A DNA stretch of 46,351 nt, taken from positions 1-46,351 of the forward strand of contig JADEWQ010000042.1 of NCBI GenBank assembly GCA_015207585.1, given 5' to 3'. Under the pieces are notes generated by a model, which saw only the letters and a program-made list of their open reading frames with translations, did not search any database and was not told the origin of the DNA. This document shows, piece after piece, positions 14,987-26,419 of this stretch; position 1 is the stretch's first letter, and the number at the start of each line of letters is the position of its first letter. The translations under genes were made by a program, and so were the position numbers. This DNA comes from Pleurocapsales cyanobacterium LEGE 06147 (GTDB lineage Bacteria; Cyanobacteriota; Cyanobacteriia; Cyanobacteriales; Xenococcaceae).

Positions 14987-16987
14987 ATGTGGCGATTGAG
15001 CTGGAGAAAACTTCCCCTAGCAGCTAAATTGACTCTCGTGATGACAACAGCGATCGTCGTTACGGTAGCAGGAGTCACCACACTCTTTCTTCGCATTAGA
15101 GAAAAAACTTTTCAAGAAGAACTCCAACTGCGAGCTGAATTATTACTTAATACTATTACTCTAATCTCCGCTGACGCACTTTCAGAAAAAAATATTGATT
15201 TTCTTGAAGAGACTATTGAAGAGTTAGGGCAAAATAATTTAGTAGTTGTAGGTAGAGTTTATGACTCTGAGGGACAAATTATTGCTGATGCCAAGACAGA
15301 AAAAGTTTTTATTTTTAATCTGCAAAACGATCCTCTTGGCAAACAATTAATAGACGATCGAAATATTGTTTTTGACTGGCAGTCTGACAAATTACTGGCA
15401 GGTAAAGCAGTAACTATCAATAATCAGCGATTGGGTACAGTCATTGTCGGACTATCAACAGCATCCCTTCAGCAGAAAATGACCCTAGTCCGTCATCAAG
15501 GCATATCTGTTGCGTTAGTTGCTTCCAGTGTGGGTATGCTGCTAGCAATCTTGTTAAGTCGTTCGATTACCGAACCCCTCGAACAAATGACCGCCGCAAC
15601 AAAACGTTTGGCAGCAGGAGATTTAGATCAGCAGATTGCCATTCAAAGTAAAGACGAACTCGCAGATTTAGCAGACTCCTTCAATAGTATGACTAGTAGA
15701 CTGCGGGAATTAATCCACAATTTAGAAGTACGTGCAGAAGATTTGCGACAAAGTGAAGCTAATAATCGAGCACTTTTAAATGCGATTCCCGACTTTATTT
15801 GGCGATTACACCGCGATGGTACCTTAATCGATGTTAAAGCTACTCAAGATAATGAATCCCTCAGCAGAGATTGGCAAGGAAAAACTATTGCTAAGATTTT
15901 ATCTCCAGAAGTAGCGCAACAATTTTTGCATTGTGTAGAGCAAGCTTTAGTCAGTGGGGAAATTCAAATTTTTGAATACGAGTGGTTTGTCAATTGTCAA
16001 AGACATCATTTTGAAGCGCGCATTACCGTTGTCACTAGCGATCGCCAGGAAGTATTAGCAATTATTAGAGACATTACAGACAATAAGTTGGCGCGGGAAG
16101 AATTACAACAAGCAAAAGAATCTGCGGAAGCTGCTAATATTGCTAAAAGCAGATTTCTTGCTAATATGAGCCATGAATTGAGAACTCCTCTTAACGGAAT
16201 ATTAGGTTTGAGCGAACTGTTACGTCTCGATGCCGAGGAGTTTGGTTACGAGGATTTTGTCTCCGATTTACAGCAGATTCAAAAATCTGGCTTGCACTTG
16301 CTTACTCTAATCGAAGACGTTCTCGATATCTCCAAAATTGAAGCAGGGAAAATAGTTAGTTATTTGGAACACTTCGACCTAGAGACACTTCTATTGGAAG
16401 TAGAAACTATCGCTCAATCACTGGCGCATAAAAACGGCAACACCCTTAAACTAGAAGTTTGCCATGGCGCGGGTACGATGTTTAGCGATCGCAAGCGAGT
16501 CAAGCAAATTTTGCTCAACCTACTCAGCAACGCCGCTAAATTTACCCGCGAAGGAACTATTATTCTTACGGTTACTCGCCAAGTAAGACGCGATCTTTGG
16601 CAGACAGTTAAGGGCGATCGACTAACGCCATCGAATGGGCGATCCCGCTTTGCGGGTGCTGCCGCACCGCCAAGTCTTCATAACAACGGTAATGATTCTT
16701 ATCAATCCCCCGATTTAGTATTTTTTAAAGTAGCCGATACGGGTATTGGCATGAATCCAGAACAAATTAAGAGAGTATTTCAGCCGTTTATGCAAGCAGA
16801 TGACAGTACTACGAAAAAGTACGGTGGTACTGGTTTGGGATTGGCAATCTGTAAAAGCTTTTGCCAGATGATGGGAGGTAACATTACGGTAGAAAGTCAA
16901 TTAGGAAAAGGTTCTACTTTTACTTTCTGGTTACCTGCCGTTGCACCTAAAACCGTCAAGGCAGAGTATAAAGTTGTAGAAAATTAG
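14987..16987 (+). CDS. Membrane HAMP-PAS sensor histidine kinase
   Basis: A 666-residue sensor kinase. The first membrane helix is about 15-36 and the second about 172-191, framing an extracytoplasmic sensor of about 135 residues. A HAMP domain follows (about 192-245), then a PAS domain with PAC tail (255-365), the HisKA dimerisation domain with phospho-acceptor His396 in [12 protein letters not shown], and HATPase_c with N box (511-520), G1 DTGIGM (584-589) and G2 GGTGLGLA (613-620). There is no receiver domain, so a separate response regulator is needed, and none is in the window. Residues about 541-575, between N box and G1, are an insertion carrying a translated dispersed repeat ([11 protein letters not shown]). 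Confidence 0.93.
   Translation: MWRLSWRKLPLAAKLTLVMTTAIVVTVAGVTTLFLRIREKTFQEELQLRAELLLNTITLISADALSEKNIDFLEETIEELGQNNLVVVGRVYDSEGQIIADAKTEKVFIFNLQNDPLGKQLIDDRNIVFDWQSDKLLAGKAVTINNQRLGTVIVGLSTASLQQKMTLVRHQGISVALVASSVGMLLAILLSRSITEPLEQMTAATKRLAAGDLDQQIAIQSKDELADLADSFNSMTSRLRELIHNLEVRAEDLRQSEANNRALLNAIPDFIWRLHRDGTLIDVKATQDNESLSRDWQGKTIAKILSPEVAQQFLHCVEQALVSGEIQIFEYEWFVNCQRHHFEARITVVTSDRQEVLAIIRDITDNKLAREELQQAKESAEAANIAKSRFLANMSHELRTPLNGILGLSELLRLDAEEFGYEDFVSDLQQIQKSGLHLLTLIEDVLDISKIEAGKIVSYLEHFDLETLLLEVETIAQSLAHKNGNTLKLEVCHGAGTMFSDRKRVKQILLNLLSNAAKFTREGTIILTVTRQVRRDLWQTVKGDRLTPSNGRSRFAGAAAPPSLHNNGNDSYQSPDLVFFKVADTGIGMNPEQIKRVFQPFMQADDSTTKKYGGTGLGLAICKSFCQMMGGNITVESQLGKGSTFTFWLPAVAPKTVKAEYKVVEN
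16638..16670 (+). repeat. Small dispersed hairpin repeat inside the histidine kinase frame
   Basis: GGCGATCCCGCTTTGCGGG plus TGCTGCCGCACCGC form two joined hairpins. This is the reverse complement of the copies at 40601-40632 and 41108-41138 (dnaX) apart from the loop, and matches the core of 45730-45798. It is in frame and adds [11 protein letters not shown] to the kinase. Confidence 0.85.
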
Positions 16988-17389
16988 GGTTTTCTGCCCA
17001 GAATTTTGTCAAAAAGTTTTTAGTTTTTCTTACAGCAGTTTTTATGTTAATATATCGCACTATTTCTTTCCCGGAGGCGGAGCAGATCCGCTCTTCTTTA
17101 AAACCGGAATATGGTGTGTTCTATTCAATTAATAAGCACTGTAATCTACTTTGATATCCACGAATCATTACTAATTATAAGTAAGGGTTGAACATAGATA
17201 ACAACCTTGGATTTTTGTTGACCAATCGAAATTAGTTGGGATCACTGAGGCTTGAATATGAAGGTTTGATTAATCTAGTAATTAGTTAGATAACAATTAT
17301 AAAGTTTTTATCTTTTTAAATTAATAGTGCATTGAGCAATTTTTTGCTCGGCTATTTTTAGGGAAAGAAAATAGTAGGAGGTAAAAGCA
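16988..17389. other. Intergenic region upstream of the small membrane protein
   Basis: No gene is supported in these roughly 400 bases. A hairpin GCGGA-GCAGA-TCCGC lies near 17078-17092 without a following T-run. The right end carries the ribosome site AGGAGGT used by the next gene. Nothing else was recognised. Confidence 0.45.
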
Positions 17390-17620
17390 ATGCTGCACTT
17401 TAAAGCTTTTATCAAATTATGCTTAATGATGTCATTAATTTATATTACTCTAGGCGATCTTTTTCTACCCCAACCCTACAGAAATAACAGTAAAAAAGTC
17501 CGTAAAGATATTAATGAATTTGTGGTGAGTTTATTGCCCAAAAAAGATTTTATTAATCTCCAGCGCCCTCAAGAAAATCTTCAAAAAGTTGAAAAAGGGA
17601 GATTTAATTCTCCCCTATAA
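17390..17620 (+). CDS. Small membrane-anchored protein, unknown function
   Basis: A 76-residue protein with one hydrophobic segment near the N-terminus (FIKLCLMMSLIYITLGDLFL, about 7-26) followed by a basic, hydrophilic tail (KKVRKDINEFVVSLLPKKDF). It is probably a single-pass inner or thylakoid membrane protein with the tail in the cytosol. A strong site AGGAGGT lies about 9 bases upstream of the ATG, which makes it a believable gene despite its size. It ends 4 bases before the stop of ilvC on the opposite strand. I do not recognise a family. Confidence 0.7.
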   Translation: MLHFKAFIKLCLMMSLIYITLGDLFLPQPYRNNSKKVRKDINEFVVSLLPKKDFINLQRPQENLQKVEKGRFNSPL

Positions 17621-17624
17621 ATAC

Positions 17625-18635
<1,011 letters not shown>

Positions 18636-18884
18636 TTACACGAGCTTTGTGTGACTGCAAACTTTCTATTATACTTTTTGAGACCTTACTGATATATAGC
18701 AACTTTCAAACAGATAATTCTCTTTTCGTTATCGATTTTTGCCTATCATCGGTTTGAATTCAGACAGTGTATAGTTCCCATTTGAAGTATTTAAGGGCAA
18801 ACGCCAAGTTAAATTACCAAGGTAGGCGATCGCTTAACGTTGTACTATGTAGGCGATCTATTCCAATAAATATTTAACTTTCCG

Positions 18885-20414
18885 ATGACTAATATCTCTT
18901 CTCTGATCGCACAAATGCAGCAGTCGGAATTTTATTCCCATCCGGTAACTGAACCCATTGAATTAGTGCAAACCCATGTTTCTTATGTGCTATTGACAGG
19001 AGATTATGCTTACAAATTAAAAAAAGCAGTTAACTTTGGTTTTCTCGATTTTTCTACCTTGGCTAAGCGGCAACATTTTTTGCAAGAAGAAATTAGAATG
19101 AACAGGGCGATCGCGCCGGAAATTTATCTAGAAGTTTTACCCATTACTCAAGCTGGGGATAAATTTTTCTTGGGAGGAGAAGGGGAAGTTGTCGAATATG
19201 TCTTAAAAATGCGTCAATTTCCTCAGGAAAATTTGTTTATCAATCTGTTTGAGCAAGGTAAACTTTCCAGTGAAGACATGGAGGAATTAGGCAAAATTGT
19301 AGCAGATTTTCACGCTCGAGCAGTAACTAACGAGTATATTCGTAGTTTTGGTACGGTAGCTAAAATTCGGGAAGCCTTTGACGAGAATTACGAACAGACA
19401 GAAAAATATATCGGCATAGCCCAAACTCAACAGCAATTCGACGAAACTAAAGCTTATACTGACCGTTTTTTTGCCGAGAGAGAAGAGTTATTTCAGGCGC
19501 GTCAAGACGGCGACAAAATTAAAGAATGTCACGGCGATCTCCATTTAAAAAATATTTGCTTGTGGCAAGATAAAATTCAACTATTCGATCGCATCGAATT
19601 CAATGAACCGTTTCGCTTTGTCGATGTCATGTACGATGTGGCTTTTACCGTCATGGATTTGGAAGCGCGAGGAAAGAAAGATTTTGGCAATGCTTTTTTA
19701 AATACTTATCTAGAACAAACGGGGGATTGGGAAGGACTGCAAGTGTTACCTTTATATTTAAGTCGTCAGGCTTATGTAAGAGCCAAGGTAACCTCTTTTC
19801 TCCTCGACGATCCGGCAGTCCCTGAAGTAGCCAAACAAAAAGCTCAACAAACCGCTGCCGACTATTATCGACTGGCTTGGTCTTATACTCAAAAGAAGCA
19901 AGGTAAGATCTTCTTAATGTCTGGTTTATCCGGTTCGGGTAAAACCACAGTTGCCAAACAATTAGCGAAGAAAATTGGCGCAATTACGATCCGTTCCGAT
20001 GCCGTAAGGAAGCATCTTGCTGGTATTTCCTTAGATGAAAAGGGAGGAAATGAGATTTATAGCCCCGAAATGAGTCAAAAAACCTATAATCGCTTATTAG
20101 AGTTGGGTCTCCTGTTGGCTCATGAAGGATTCCCCGTTATTTTAGATGCTAAATACGATCGCATTTCCCTGCGTCAAGAAGCGATCGCTACTGCCAAATC
20201 CCACCAAATTCCTTTAGAGATCTTTCACTGCACTGCACCCATCGAAGTATTGCGCGATCGCCTAAGAAGTCGAAGCAAGGATATTTCCGATGCTACTCCC
20301 GATCTCCTCGCGACTCAGCAGGCTACTGCCGAACCTTTTACAGAAAAAGAGCAAGATTACGTAACTACAATAGATACTACTCAAGTAGATTGGTTATCCC
20401 AGCTTAACCTTTGA
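18885..20414 (+). CDS. Aminoglycoside phosphotransferase-like / P-loop kinase fusion protein
   Basis: A 509-residue two-domain protein. The N-terminal 330 residues match the aminoglycoside phosphotransferase-like fold (COG2187): nucleotide-contact ALLTGDYAYKLKKAV-like strand, catalytic loop CHGDLHLKNICL and metal site LFDRIEFNEPFRFVDVMYD. The C-terminal 170 residues are a P-loop kinase (COG0645, gluconate or zeta kinase-like) with Walker A SGLSGSGKTTVAKQLAKK at about 345 and IRSDAVRKHLAGIS after it. The same fusion is widespread in bacteria, but its substrate is not known. It starts at ATG 18885 about 260 bases from ilvC, divergent to it. No resistance role is implied. Confidence 0.88.
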   Translation: MTNISSLIAQMQQSEFYSHPVTEPIELVQTHVSYVLLTGDYAYKLKKAVNFGFLDFSTLAKRQHFLQEEIRMNRAIAPEIYLEVLPITQAGDKFFLGGEGEVVEYVLKMRQFPQENLFINLFEQGKLSSEDMEELGKIVADFHARAVTNEYIRSFGTVAKIREAFDENYEQTEKYIGIAQTQQQFDETKAYTDRFFAEREELFQARQDGDKIKECHGDLHLKNICLWQDKIQLFDRIEFNEPFRFVDVMYDVAFTVMDLEARGKKDFGNAFLNTYLEQTGDWEGLQVLPLYLSRQAYVRAKVTSFLLDDPAVPEVAKQKAQQTAADYYRLAWSYTQKKQGKIFLMSGLSGSGKTTVAKQLAKKIGAITIRSDAVRKHLAGISLDEKGGNEIYSPEMSQKTYNRLLELGLLLAHEGFPVILDAKYDRISLRQEAIATAKSHQIPLEIFHCTAPIEVLRDRLRSRSKDISDATPDLLATQQATAEPFTEKEQDYVTTIDTTQVDWLSQLNL

Positions 20415-20672
20415 CCTTGCTAGGATGAGGAAGGGAAGATCGACCTTAGAGAAAAAGCTTTTCCGTGCAAGAAGGAGGCAAAAAGTCTAAAAATTGCAAA
20501 TTTTCAAGCCAAACTTTCCTGAGAAACGTTAACATAAATTAACAACTGTTAATGTATGCAAAGTAGCATTTCTGAAATCGCCAGCGGTCTTATGCTGAGA
20601 AAGATTTCATCCCAGAATAACAAGCTCGGTCTATAAATAATCTCTATCCTCAATTTTTAGGAGGCTATCAGC

Positions 20673-22523
20673 GTGACCAAAAACAATAATAAAAAGTGGC
20701 GCAATGCCGGGCTTTACGTACTACTTGCCATAGTAGTCGTAGCTCTCGGTACTGCCTTTTTAGATAGGCAACCTCAGAGTCGACAAACTTGGAAATATAG
20801 TAAGTTGATCGATGAGGTAGAAAGCGGTAGAGTAGAAAACGTCAGGATTAGTGCCGATCGCACTAGGGCGATAGTTACCGATCGAGACGGCACCCCCATC
20901 CAGGTAAACTTGCCCAATGACCCCCAACTAGTCGACATTTTGATGGACAATGGGGTAGATATTTCAGTTCTGCCGCAGAATGATGACGGATTCTGGTTTA
21001 GAGCTTTAAGCAGCCTCTTTTTCCCAATTTTACTATTGGTAGGACTATTTTTCTTACTACGTCGAGCGCAAAGCGGCCCTGGTTCCCAGGCAATGAACTT
21101 TGGCAAGTCAAAAGCTAGAGTACAAATGGAACCCCAAACTCAAGTAACTTTTGGGGATGTAGCCGGAATCGAACAAGCCAAACTCGAACTAGCTGAAGTC
21201 GTTGACTTCCTTAAAAATGCCGATCGCTTTACTGCAGTTGGAGCCAAAATTCCTAAAGGAGTTCTCCTGGTAGGTCCTCCTGGAACTGGTAAAACTCTTC
21301 TTGCTCGTGCAGTAGCAGGAGAGGCAGGCGTACCCTTCTTCTCTATTTCCGGTTCTGAATTTGTCGAAATGTTCGTCGGTGTTGGTGCATCTCGCGTCCG
21401 GGATTTATTCGAGCAAGCTAAAGCCAATGCTCCCTGTATCGTCTTCATCGATGAAATCGATGCTGTCGGTCGTCAACGGGGTGCTGGTTTAGGTGGCGGT
21501 AACGACGAACGGGAACAAACCCTCAACCAGTTGCTTACGGAAATGGATGGTTTTGAGGGTAATACAGGTATTATTATCATTGCTGCTACCAACCGTCCCG
21601 ACGTTCTCGATGCCGCTCTGCTGCGTCCCGGTCGGTTTGACCGTCAAGTAGTGGTAGACCGTCCTGACTACGCGGGTCGTCAAGAAATTCTCAAAGTGCA
21701 TGCTCGCGGCAAGACTCTGGCTCAGGATGTCGACCTCGATAAAATTGCTCGCCGTACTCCTGGCTTTACAGGAGCCGATCTAGCCAACCTGCTCAACGAA
21801 GCAGCAATCTTGGCAGCACGTCGCAACCTCACCGAAATCTCCATGGATGAGATTAACGATGCGATCGACCGCGTTCTAGCAGGACCAGAGAAGAAAAATC
21901 GCGTCATGAGCGAAAAGCGCAAACAGTTAGTAGCCTACCACGAAGCAGGTCATGCTTTAGTTGGTGCTTTAATGCCAGATTACGATCCCGTACAAAAGAT
22001 CAGCATCATTCCTCGTGGTCGCGCTGGTGGTTTGACTTGGTTTACTCCCAGTGAAGATAGGATGGAATCGGGTCTTTACTCGCGCTCCTATCTGCAAAAT
22101 CAAATGGCAGTAGCTCTAGGCGGTCGTCTTGCTGAAGAAATTATTTTTGGAGAAGAAGAAGTAACTACTGGTGCTTCTAACGACTTACAGCAAGTGACCA
22201 GAGTAGCTCGTCAGATGGTAACTCGTTTTGGCATGAGCGATCGCCTCGGACCCGTGGCTTTAGGTCGTCAGAACAGCAATATCTTCCTCGGTCGGGAAAT
22301 TGCTTCAGACCGCGATTTTTCTGATGAAACTGCTGCGGCAATTGATGAAGAGGTACGTAACCTAGTCGATCAAGCCTACCGTCGTGCCAAAGATGTTTTG
22401 GTCAATAATCGTCACATTCTCGATCGACTAGCAGAAATGTTGGTTGAGAAGGAAACCGTAGACGCAGATGAGTTGCAAGAATTGCTGGCTAACAATGATG
22501 TAAAAATGGCGGCATTAGCATAA
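20673..22523 (+). CDS. ftsH: ATP-dependent zinc metalloprotease FtsH
   Basis: FtsH is a membrane AAA+ protease that degrades damaged membrane proteins, including photosystem II D1. The 616-residue protein has two N-terminal helices (about 12-30 and 108-130), Walker A GPPGTGKT (201-208), Walker [12 protein letters not shown] (256-266), the second region of homology RPGRFDRQV, and the zinc motif HEAGH (423-427) with the third ligand in the GASNDLQQ helix. The GTG start at 20673 follows AGGAGG (20659-20664). Size and [20 protein letters not shown] suggest the FtsH1/FtsH3 side of the cyanobacterial family rather than FtsH2; the paralogue assignment is tentative. A clear terminator follows. Confidence 0.96.
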   Translation: MTKNNNKKWRNAGLYVLLAIVVVALGTAFLDRQPQSRQTWKYSKLIDEVESGRVENVRISADRTRAIVTDRDGTPIQVNLPNDPQLVDILMDNGVDISVLPQNDDGFWFRALSSLFFPILLLVGLFFLLRRAQSGPGSQAMNFGKSKARVQMEPQTQVTFGDVAGIEQAKLELAEVVDFLKNADRFTAVGAKIPKGVLLVGPPGTGKTLLARAVAGEAGVPFFSISGSEFVEMFVGVGASRVRDLFEQAKANAPCIVFIDEIDAVGRQRGAGLGGGNDEREQTLNQLLTEMDGFEGNTGIIIIAATNRPDVLDAALLRPGRFDRQVVVDRPDYAGRQEILKVHARGKTLAQDVDLDKIARRTPGFTGADLANLLNEAAILAARRNLTEISMDEINDAIDRVLAGPEKKNRVMSEKRKQLVAYHEAGHALVGALMPDYDPVQKISIIPRGRAGGLTWFTPSEDRMESGLYSRSYLQNQMAVALGGRLAEEIIFGEEEVTTGASNDLQQVTRVARQMVTRFGMSDRLGPVALGRQNSNIFLGREIASDRDFSDETAAAIDEEVRNLVDQAYRRAKDVLVNNRHILDRLAEMLVEKETVDADELQELLANNDVKMAALA

Positions 22524-22557
22524 CATCAACCAATCTTGTCTAAGCCAAACAACAAGC

Positions 22558-22587
22558 GCAGCACCTGAAAATGGTGCTGCTTTTTTT
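22558..22587 (+). terminator. Rho-independent terminator of ftsH
   Basis: GCAGCACC (22558-22565) pairs perfectly with GGTGCTGC (22573-22580) around a 7-base loop and is followed directly by seven T. This is a textbook intrinsic terminator 35 bases after the ftsH stop. Confidence 0.9.
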
Positions 22588-22963
22588 ATTGGTAGGCGAT
22601 CGCGCTTTCTAAATTAATTTCTTCGTAGCGGGTCAAATGGAGAATAGCAAGGCTTGCGGTTTCTAGTCAAAAATATTATCGAAGTCGGAAAAAGTGCGAT
22701 CGCCCGACAGCCTATCCCCAAGAGTCAGTAACCAGAACGGGAGCTGTCAGTTCTGTCTCCTCGTTCAACTTCTTTCTTCTAATCTAATTAAATTAAGAAA
22801 AGGTTAAGTAAAATAGTAAATATATAAAATCTAACTCTTGAGGAAATACAGAAATTTCTTGAACCCAGGTCTTGGCAAGAGCAGAACCAGCTTTTAGCTG
22901 TCTAATTTCTTTCGGGAAAGTAGGAAAGCAATCACAATGATTAAAGTAAATACGATTATTTAA
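22588..22963. other. Intergenic region with a copy of a dispersed repeat
   Basis: No gene is supported. Bases 22613-22665 (TTAATTTCTTCGTAG...AATAGCAAGGCTTGCGGT) match 41525-41594 over an AATTTC-TCGTAG word, a GTCAAA word and the 23-base AATAGCAAGGCTTNCGGTTTCTA word. The copy here lacks the TATAGTCGTTCCAA-type termini of the other. Two HIP1-like sites are present. Confidence 0.6.
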
Positions 22964-23170
22964 ATGCCAAAAGTAGGAACTTTGGTTCGGGTTCTTTATC
23001 CTGAATATGCCAAGGGTATTGAAGGAATTATTGAAGCAAAAGAGGAACGGGGTCGCTGGATAGTCAGATTAGAAAAAAATTCTCTCAACGAGAACCCCGA
23101 ACCCTGGCTGTTGTCTTTAGAAGAATCAGATTTTGAAGTAATTTCATCTGAAGAGGAATTTCCCAGTTGA
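22964..23170 (+). CDS. Small conserved cyanobacterial protein, unknown function
   Basis: A 68-residue acidic protein. The first half, GTLVRVLYPEYAKGIEGIIE (5-24) and RWIVRLEK, has the strand-turn-strand pattern of a small SH3/KOW-like barrel; the tail is acidic (SSEEEFPS). No signal or membrane segment is seen. It ends 52 bases before the stop of the convergent sigma factor gene. I remember similar short proteins in other cyanobacteria, but none with a known job. No strong ribosome site precedes the ATG. A reverse-strand frame over it is a shadow. Confidence 0.65.
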   Translation: MPKVGTLVRVLYPEYAKGIEGIIEAKEERGRWIVRLEKNSLNENPEPWLLSLEESDFEVISSEEEFPS

Positions 23171-23222
23171 TTTAATCTTTTCTTTTGCCTCAGTTGTTCT
23201 TCATAGTTGCTTTCGCTTCTGA

Positions 23223-24350
23223 CTAATTCAACCACCCTCGCAAGCGACGAGCTACCTGAGGACGGCGTAGTTTACGCATCGCTTTGCTTTGGATCTGACG
23301 AACCCGTTCTCGGGAAAGATTAAATATTCCTCCTACTTCTTCTAGAGTATAGGGTTGACTGGTTGCCAATCCATACCGTAAGGAAATTACATCTTTTTCT
23401 CTTTCAGTCAAGACATCGTCTAAAACATTAGCGATTTCTTGACGCATCATTGCTTCGCTCATCCGTTCTTCTGGTAGCTGTAATTCACTATCTTCGAGTA
23501 AATCGACTAATTCCGTGTCTTCTGCTTTTCCTACCCGATGGTTAAGGGAAAGAGATTGGCGACGTAATTCCAGCAACTGGCGAAGTTGGACGAGAGAAGT
23601 TTCCAATTCTTTGGCTAATTCTTCCTCGCTAGGATTGCGCTGCAATTTTTGCTTCAAGTTACGTTGGGCTTTTTTGAGTTTATTAAGTTTTTCGACGATG
23701 TGAATCGGTAATCTAATCGTACGTGCGTCATTAGCGATTGTTCTGGTAATTGCTTGGCGAATCCACCAATAAGCGTAAGTAGAAAACTTATATCCTTTAT
23801 TAGGGTCGAATTTTTCTGTAGCTCTGTTTAGACCGAGGGCTCCTTCTTGAATTAAATCTAGAAAAGGAACACCCCGATTGAGATAACGTTTAGCAATGGA
23901 AACTACTAGCCGTAAATTAGAGCGAATCATTTTCCTTTTTGCTACTCGTCCGCGATAAAGACGATTTTCTAGCTGGCGTTCGTTGTCTAATCCCAGTGCT
24001 TCTGCCAATTCTGCTTTGGTGGGTTTTCTTTGCAATTGAGCTTGTAGTTGTTGTCGTATTTCTTCTGCTTGCACTACAAATTTAATGCAGTAGGCTAGTT
24101 CTAGCTCTTCTTCTGGCTTGAGCAGAGGATAACGAGCCATTTCTTTAAAAAAAGCACCCACATTATCATCAATTTGGGTCGTACGATAACTTGACGGGGA
24201 AGAATCTTCTACTTCTGCCTTTTCTGAAGCAAATTCGACTTCAACCAGCTGCAAATCTGTATCTACTTCTTGGGTAGCAACATTTTCTAATATGTCAATA
24301 TTATTTTCTCGGTTCAATTTATCGTATTGTGAATATTTTGCTATATTCAT
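23223..24350 (-). CDS. RpoD-like group 2 RNA polymerase sigma factor
   Basis: A 375-residue sigma-70 factor with region 1.2 ([21 protein letters not shown], split here as read at about 62-82), regions 2.1-2.4 ([55 protein letters not shown]), region 3 and region 4.2 helix-turn-helix ([20 protein letters not shown]). It lacks the long N-terminal extension of the primary SigA, so it is a non-essential group 2 factor, probably for stress or carbon/nitrogen acclimation. Which of SigB, SigC, SigD or SigE it corresponds to I cannot fix. A 585-base A+T-rich region lies upstream. Confidence 0.93.
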   Translation of the reverse strand: MNIAKYSQYDKLNRENNIDILENVATQEVDTDLQLVEVEFASEKAEVEDSSPSSYRTTQIDDNVGAFFKEMARYPLLKPEEELELAYCIKFVVQAEEIRQQLQAQLQRKPTKAELAEALGLDNERQLENRLYRGRVAKRKMIRSNLRLVVSIAKRYLNRGVPFLDLIQEGALGLNRATEKFDPNKGYKFSTYAYWWIRQAITRTIANDARTIRLPIHIVEKLNKLKKAQRNLKQKLQRNPSEEELAKELETSLVQLRQLLELRRQSLSLNHRVGKAEDTELVDLLEDSELQLPEERMSEAMMRQEIANVLDDVLTEREKDVISLRYGLATSQPYTLEEVGGIFNLSRERVRQIQSKAMRKLRRPQVARRLRGWLN

Positions 24351-24935
24351 AGGTTTATTAGTTTATTTTTAGTAACAGAAAATTAAACAGGGTTGGAGAA
24401 AATAGTTAGTTGGATAAAAGTGATTATTGCAGTTTATTTTGATTTTCGGGTTTTTTTAGTTTTTTTATTAATGATAAACCTGGCTCTGATATCATTTACG
24501 AGGAATTGAGCTAAATTTTTTCGGAAATTAAAGATTTTTTTAATGATTGCCGTAAAAAGCCCTTAACCTTTTATCAATTGTGTCTATAACAATCAAATTC
24601 CACATATTTAGCCTAACAAAAGTTTTTTGTGCTTTTGTTTAGATAGTTACAAAATGATAATTGACTTCCCAAGACTTAAGGCTCTGATTTAATTAGCTAT
24701 CTATTTGATTCAGTAACAACCTTGCTCTTATCTAGAAAATGTTATTGATTGTAAAAAATCTTTACTTTGTAATTAATAAAAGAAATAAAGTCAAGCAAGA
24801 ACCCTAGAAGTCTAATGATGTTTATCATGTTACTTGATCCAACTAAAAAAAACAAAGGTTGGATTGAACAATGTCAAAATCCAACCTACCACTTGTCTTT
24901 TATTGACTCGTGCTCGATTTAGTATAAAGAATTGC
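24351..24935. other. Long intergenic region upstream of the sigma factor
   Basis: No gene is supported in these 585 A+T-rich bases. The left part carries the sigma factor promoter. The right part holds the minus-strand terminator at 24844-24887 described separately. No HIP1 site was noticed here. A long untranslated leader or small RNA is possible but not shown. Confidence 0.5.
24844..24887 (-). terminator. Rho-independent terminator of the E2 gene
   Basis: Read on the minus strand, AGGTTGGATT pairs with AATCCAACCT (24878-24887 with 24856-24865) around a 12-base loop and is followed by TTGTTTTTTTT. It lies about 50 bases past the stop of the dihydrolipoamide acetyltransferase gene. Confidence 0.85.
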
Positions 24936-26231
24936 TTATAGTGTTAGAGATTGAGGCTCAGTTTCGATTAACTTAGCTAAATCTTGCAAGAAAGCGGCTG
25001 CATGAGTTCCATAAATAATTCGATGATCGCAAGTAATATTTACACTCATTTGACGCTGAATACCCATCATGCCCTCATTGTTAACTACTATTTGGGGAAG
25101 AGCCGCACCTACAGCTAGAATAGAACCTTGTCCTGGTGGGAGGATAGCATCAAAGCGGTCTACGCCAAACATTCCCAAGTTAGATAAGGTAAAAGTTCCC
25201 GTGCTGTACTGTTCTGGTTGCAGTTGTTTGGCTCTAGCTCGATTAACTAAATCTTTCCAAGTACGGGAGAGAGAATAAATATCCAGTTGGTCAGCACTTT
25301 GTAAGACTGGTGTAATTAAGCCACCATCGTTCATGGCAACAGCCACAGCAATATTGATAGATGAATTATATTTAATCACCCCTTCTACATAACTAGCATT
25401 GACGATAGGATGTTTTTGTAAGGTGACGGCTACTGCTTTGGCGAGTAAAGCCGTCATGGTTACGCCTTTAGACTTAATTTGCTGATAAAGTCGGTCTAAG
25501 GCATCAGTGGTTATGGTATAGCCAACGTGAAATGTAGGAATTTGCAAGCTCGCCACCATATTTTGTACCACTGCCTTTTGCAAGGTATTTAAGGGTACTG
25601 TTTCTCCAGAGACAGCACTTATTGGAGTGGATATAGGTGCAGGAGGAGCTGCTTGTGCTGTCGGCGTAGGGGTAGATGCTTGAGGTACTGATGGAGATAG
25701 AGTAGTAGGCTTAGCAGTAGTGGTTGTCTTTCCTGCAGCTTTTTCGATATCGAGGGCAACAATCCTGCCGTAAGGACCACTGCCTTGTATGGTTTTCAAA
25801 TCAACATTAAGCTCTTTAGCAAGTTTACGAGCGCGAGGAGAGGCAATGATACGCCCATTACTACGGCTAGATGTAGTAGTTGTCGCTTGAGTAGAAGTGC
25901 TTTGAGGTTCGGTTTCGGAGCTGACCGAAGCAGTTAGAGTAGAACCATTTGGACTAGATGCAGCTTGTTTTTTCGCTTCTTCAATTTCTGCTTCTGTTTC
26001 GGCAATCAGAGCGATTGCTTGACCTACGGGAGCTGTATCTCCTGCTTCAACTAGAATAGCGGCTAAAAATCCTTCGTTAAAGGATTCCACATCCATATCC
26101 GCTTTATCGGACTCTACAATTACTACCGTTTCACCTTTCTCAATTTTTTCCCCTGGAGATTTTACCCATTCGACAATCTTACCTTCTGTCATTGTGGAGC
26201 TAAGAGCGGGCATAAAGATATCGTGAATCAT
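24936..26231 (-). CDS. pdhC: Pyruvate dehydrogenase E2, dihydrolipoamide acetyltransferase
   Basis: E2 core of the pyruvate dehydrogenase complex, which transfers the acetyl group from E1 to CoA. The 431-residue protein has one lipoyl domain with the lipoylated Lys43 in ESDKADMDVES, a Ser/Thr-rich linker, the peripheral-subunit-binding domain ASPRARKLAKELNVDLKTI (about 129-147), a Thr/Pro/Ala-rich linker (about 170-215), and the catalytic domain ending in CDHRIIYGTHAAAFLQDL with the active-site His. The HRxIYG form is typical of cyanobacteria and plastids. The E1 and E3 genes are not in the window, as is normal for scattered cyanobacterial pdh genes. Confidence 0.93.
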   Translation of the reverse strand: MIHDIFMPALSSTMTEGKIVEWVKSPGEKIEKGETVVIVESDKADMDVESFNEGFLAAILVEAGDTAPVGQAIALIAETEAEIEEAKKQAASSPNGSTLTASVSSETEPQSTSTQATTTTSSRSNGRIIASPRARKLAKELNVDLKTIQGSGPYGRIVALDIEKAAGKTTTTAKPTTLSPSVPQASTPTPTAQAAPPAPISTPISAVSGETVPLNTLQKAVVQNMVASLQIPTFHVGYTITTDALDRLYQQIKSKGVTMTALLAKAVAVTLQKHPIVNASYVEGVIKYNSSINIAVAVAMNDGGLITPVLQSADQLDIYSLSRTWKDLVNRARAKQLQPEQYSTGTFTLSNLGMFGVDRFDAILPPGQGSILAVGAALPQIVVNNEGMMGIQRQMSVNITCDHRIIYGTHAAAFLQDLAKLIETEPQSLTL

Positions 26232-26310
26232 AGCAGTGTTTTTTTCTTTATAACGGATGGTAGATCTAATAAACTTTTTATCCTGTTAGAGGATATATGG
26301 CTCTATTTAG

Positions 26311-26348
26311 CCGGTCTCGCTTCGCGAGGCACTTCGTGGTGCGCGCGC
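26311..26348. repeat. Small dispersed G+C-rich hairpin repeat
   Basis: CTCGC-TTC-GCGAG is followed by GCAC-TTCGT-GGTGC and then by CGGGAATTTTCCCG near 26353. Several adjacent short hairpins between two minus-strand genes resemble the repeat at 5276 and the SDR family at 16638 and 45730. There is no T-run, so it is not a normal terminator. Confidence 0.6.
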
Positions 26349-26419
26349 TATCTGATATTACCACGGGAATTTTCCCGACGCTGACTCTATCAATACAGCG
26401 CGAGCTTCTCATCCTTGCA

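Noticed and set aside
18885-20414. Aminoglycoside resistance or zeta toxin gene
   Set aside because: The fused APH-like plus P-loop architecture is a widespread housekeeping-type family, and no antitoxin gene is adjacent.
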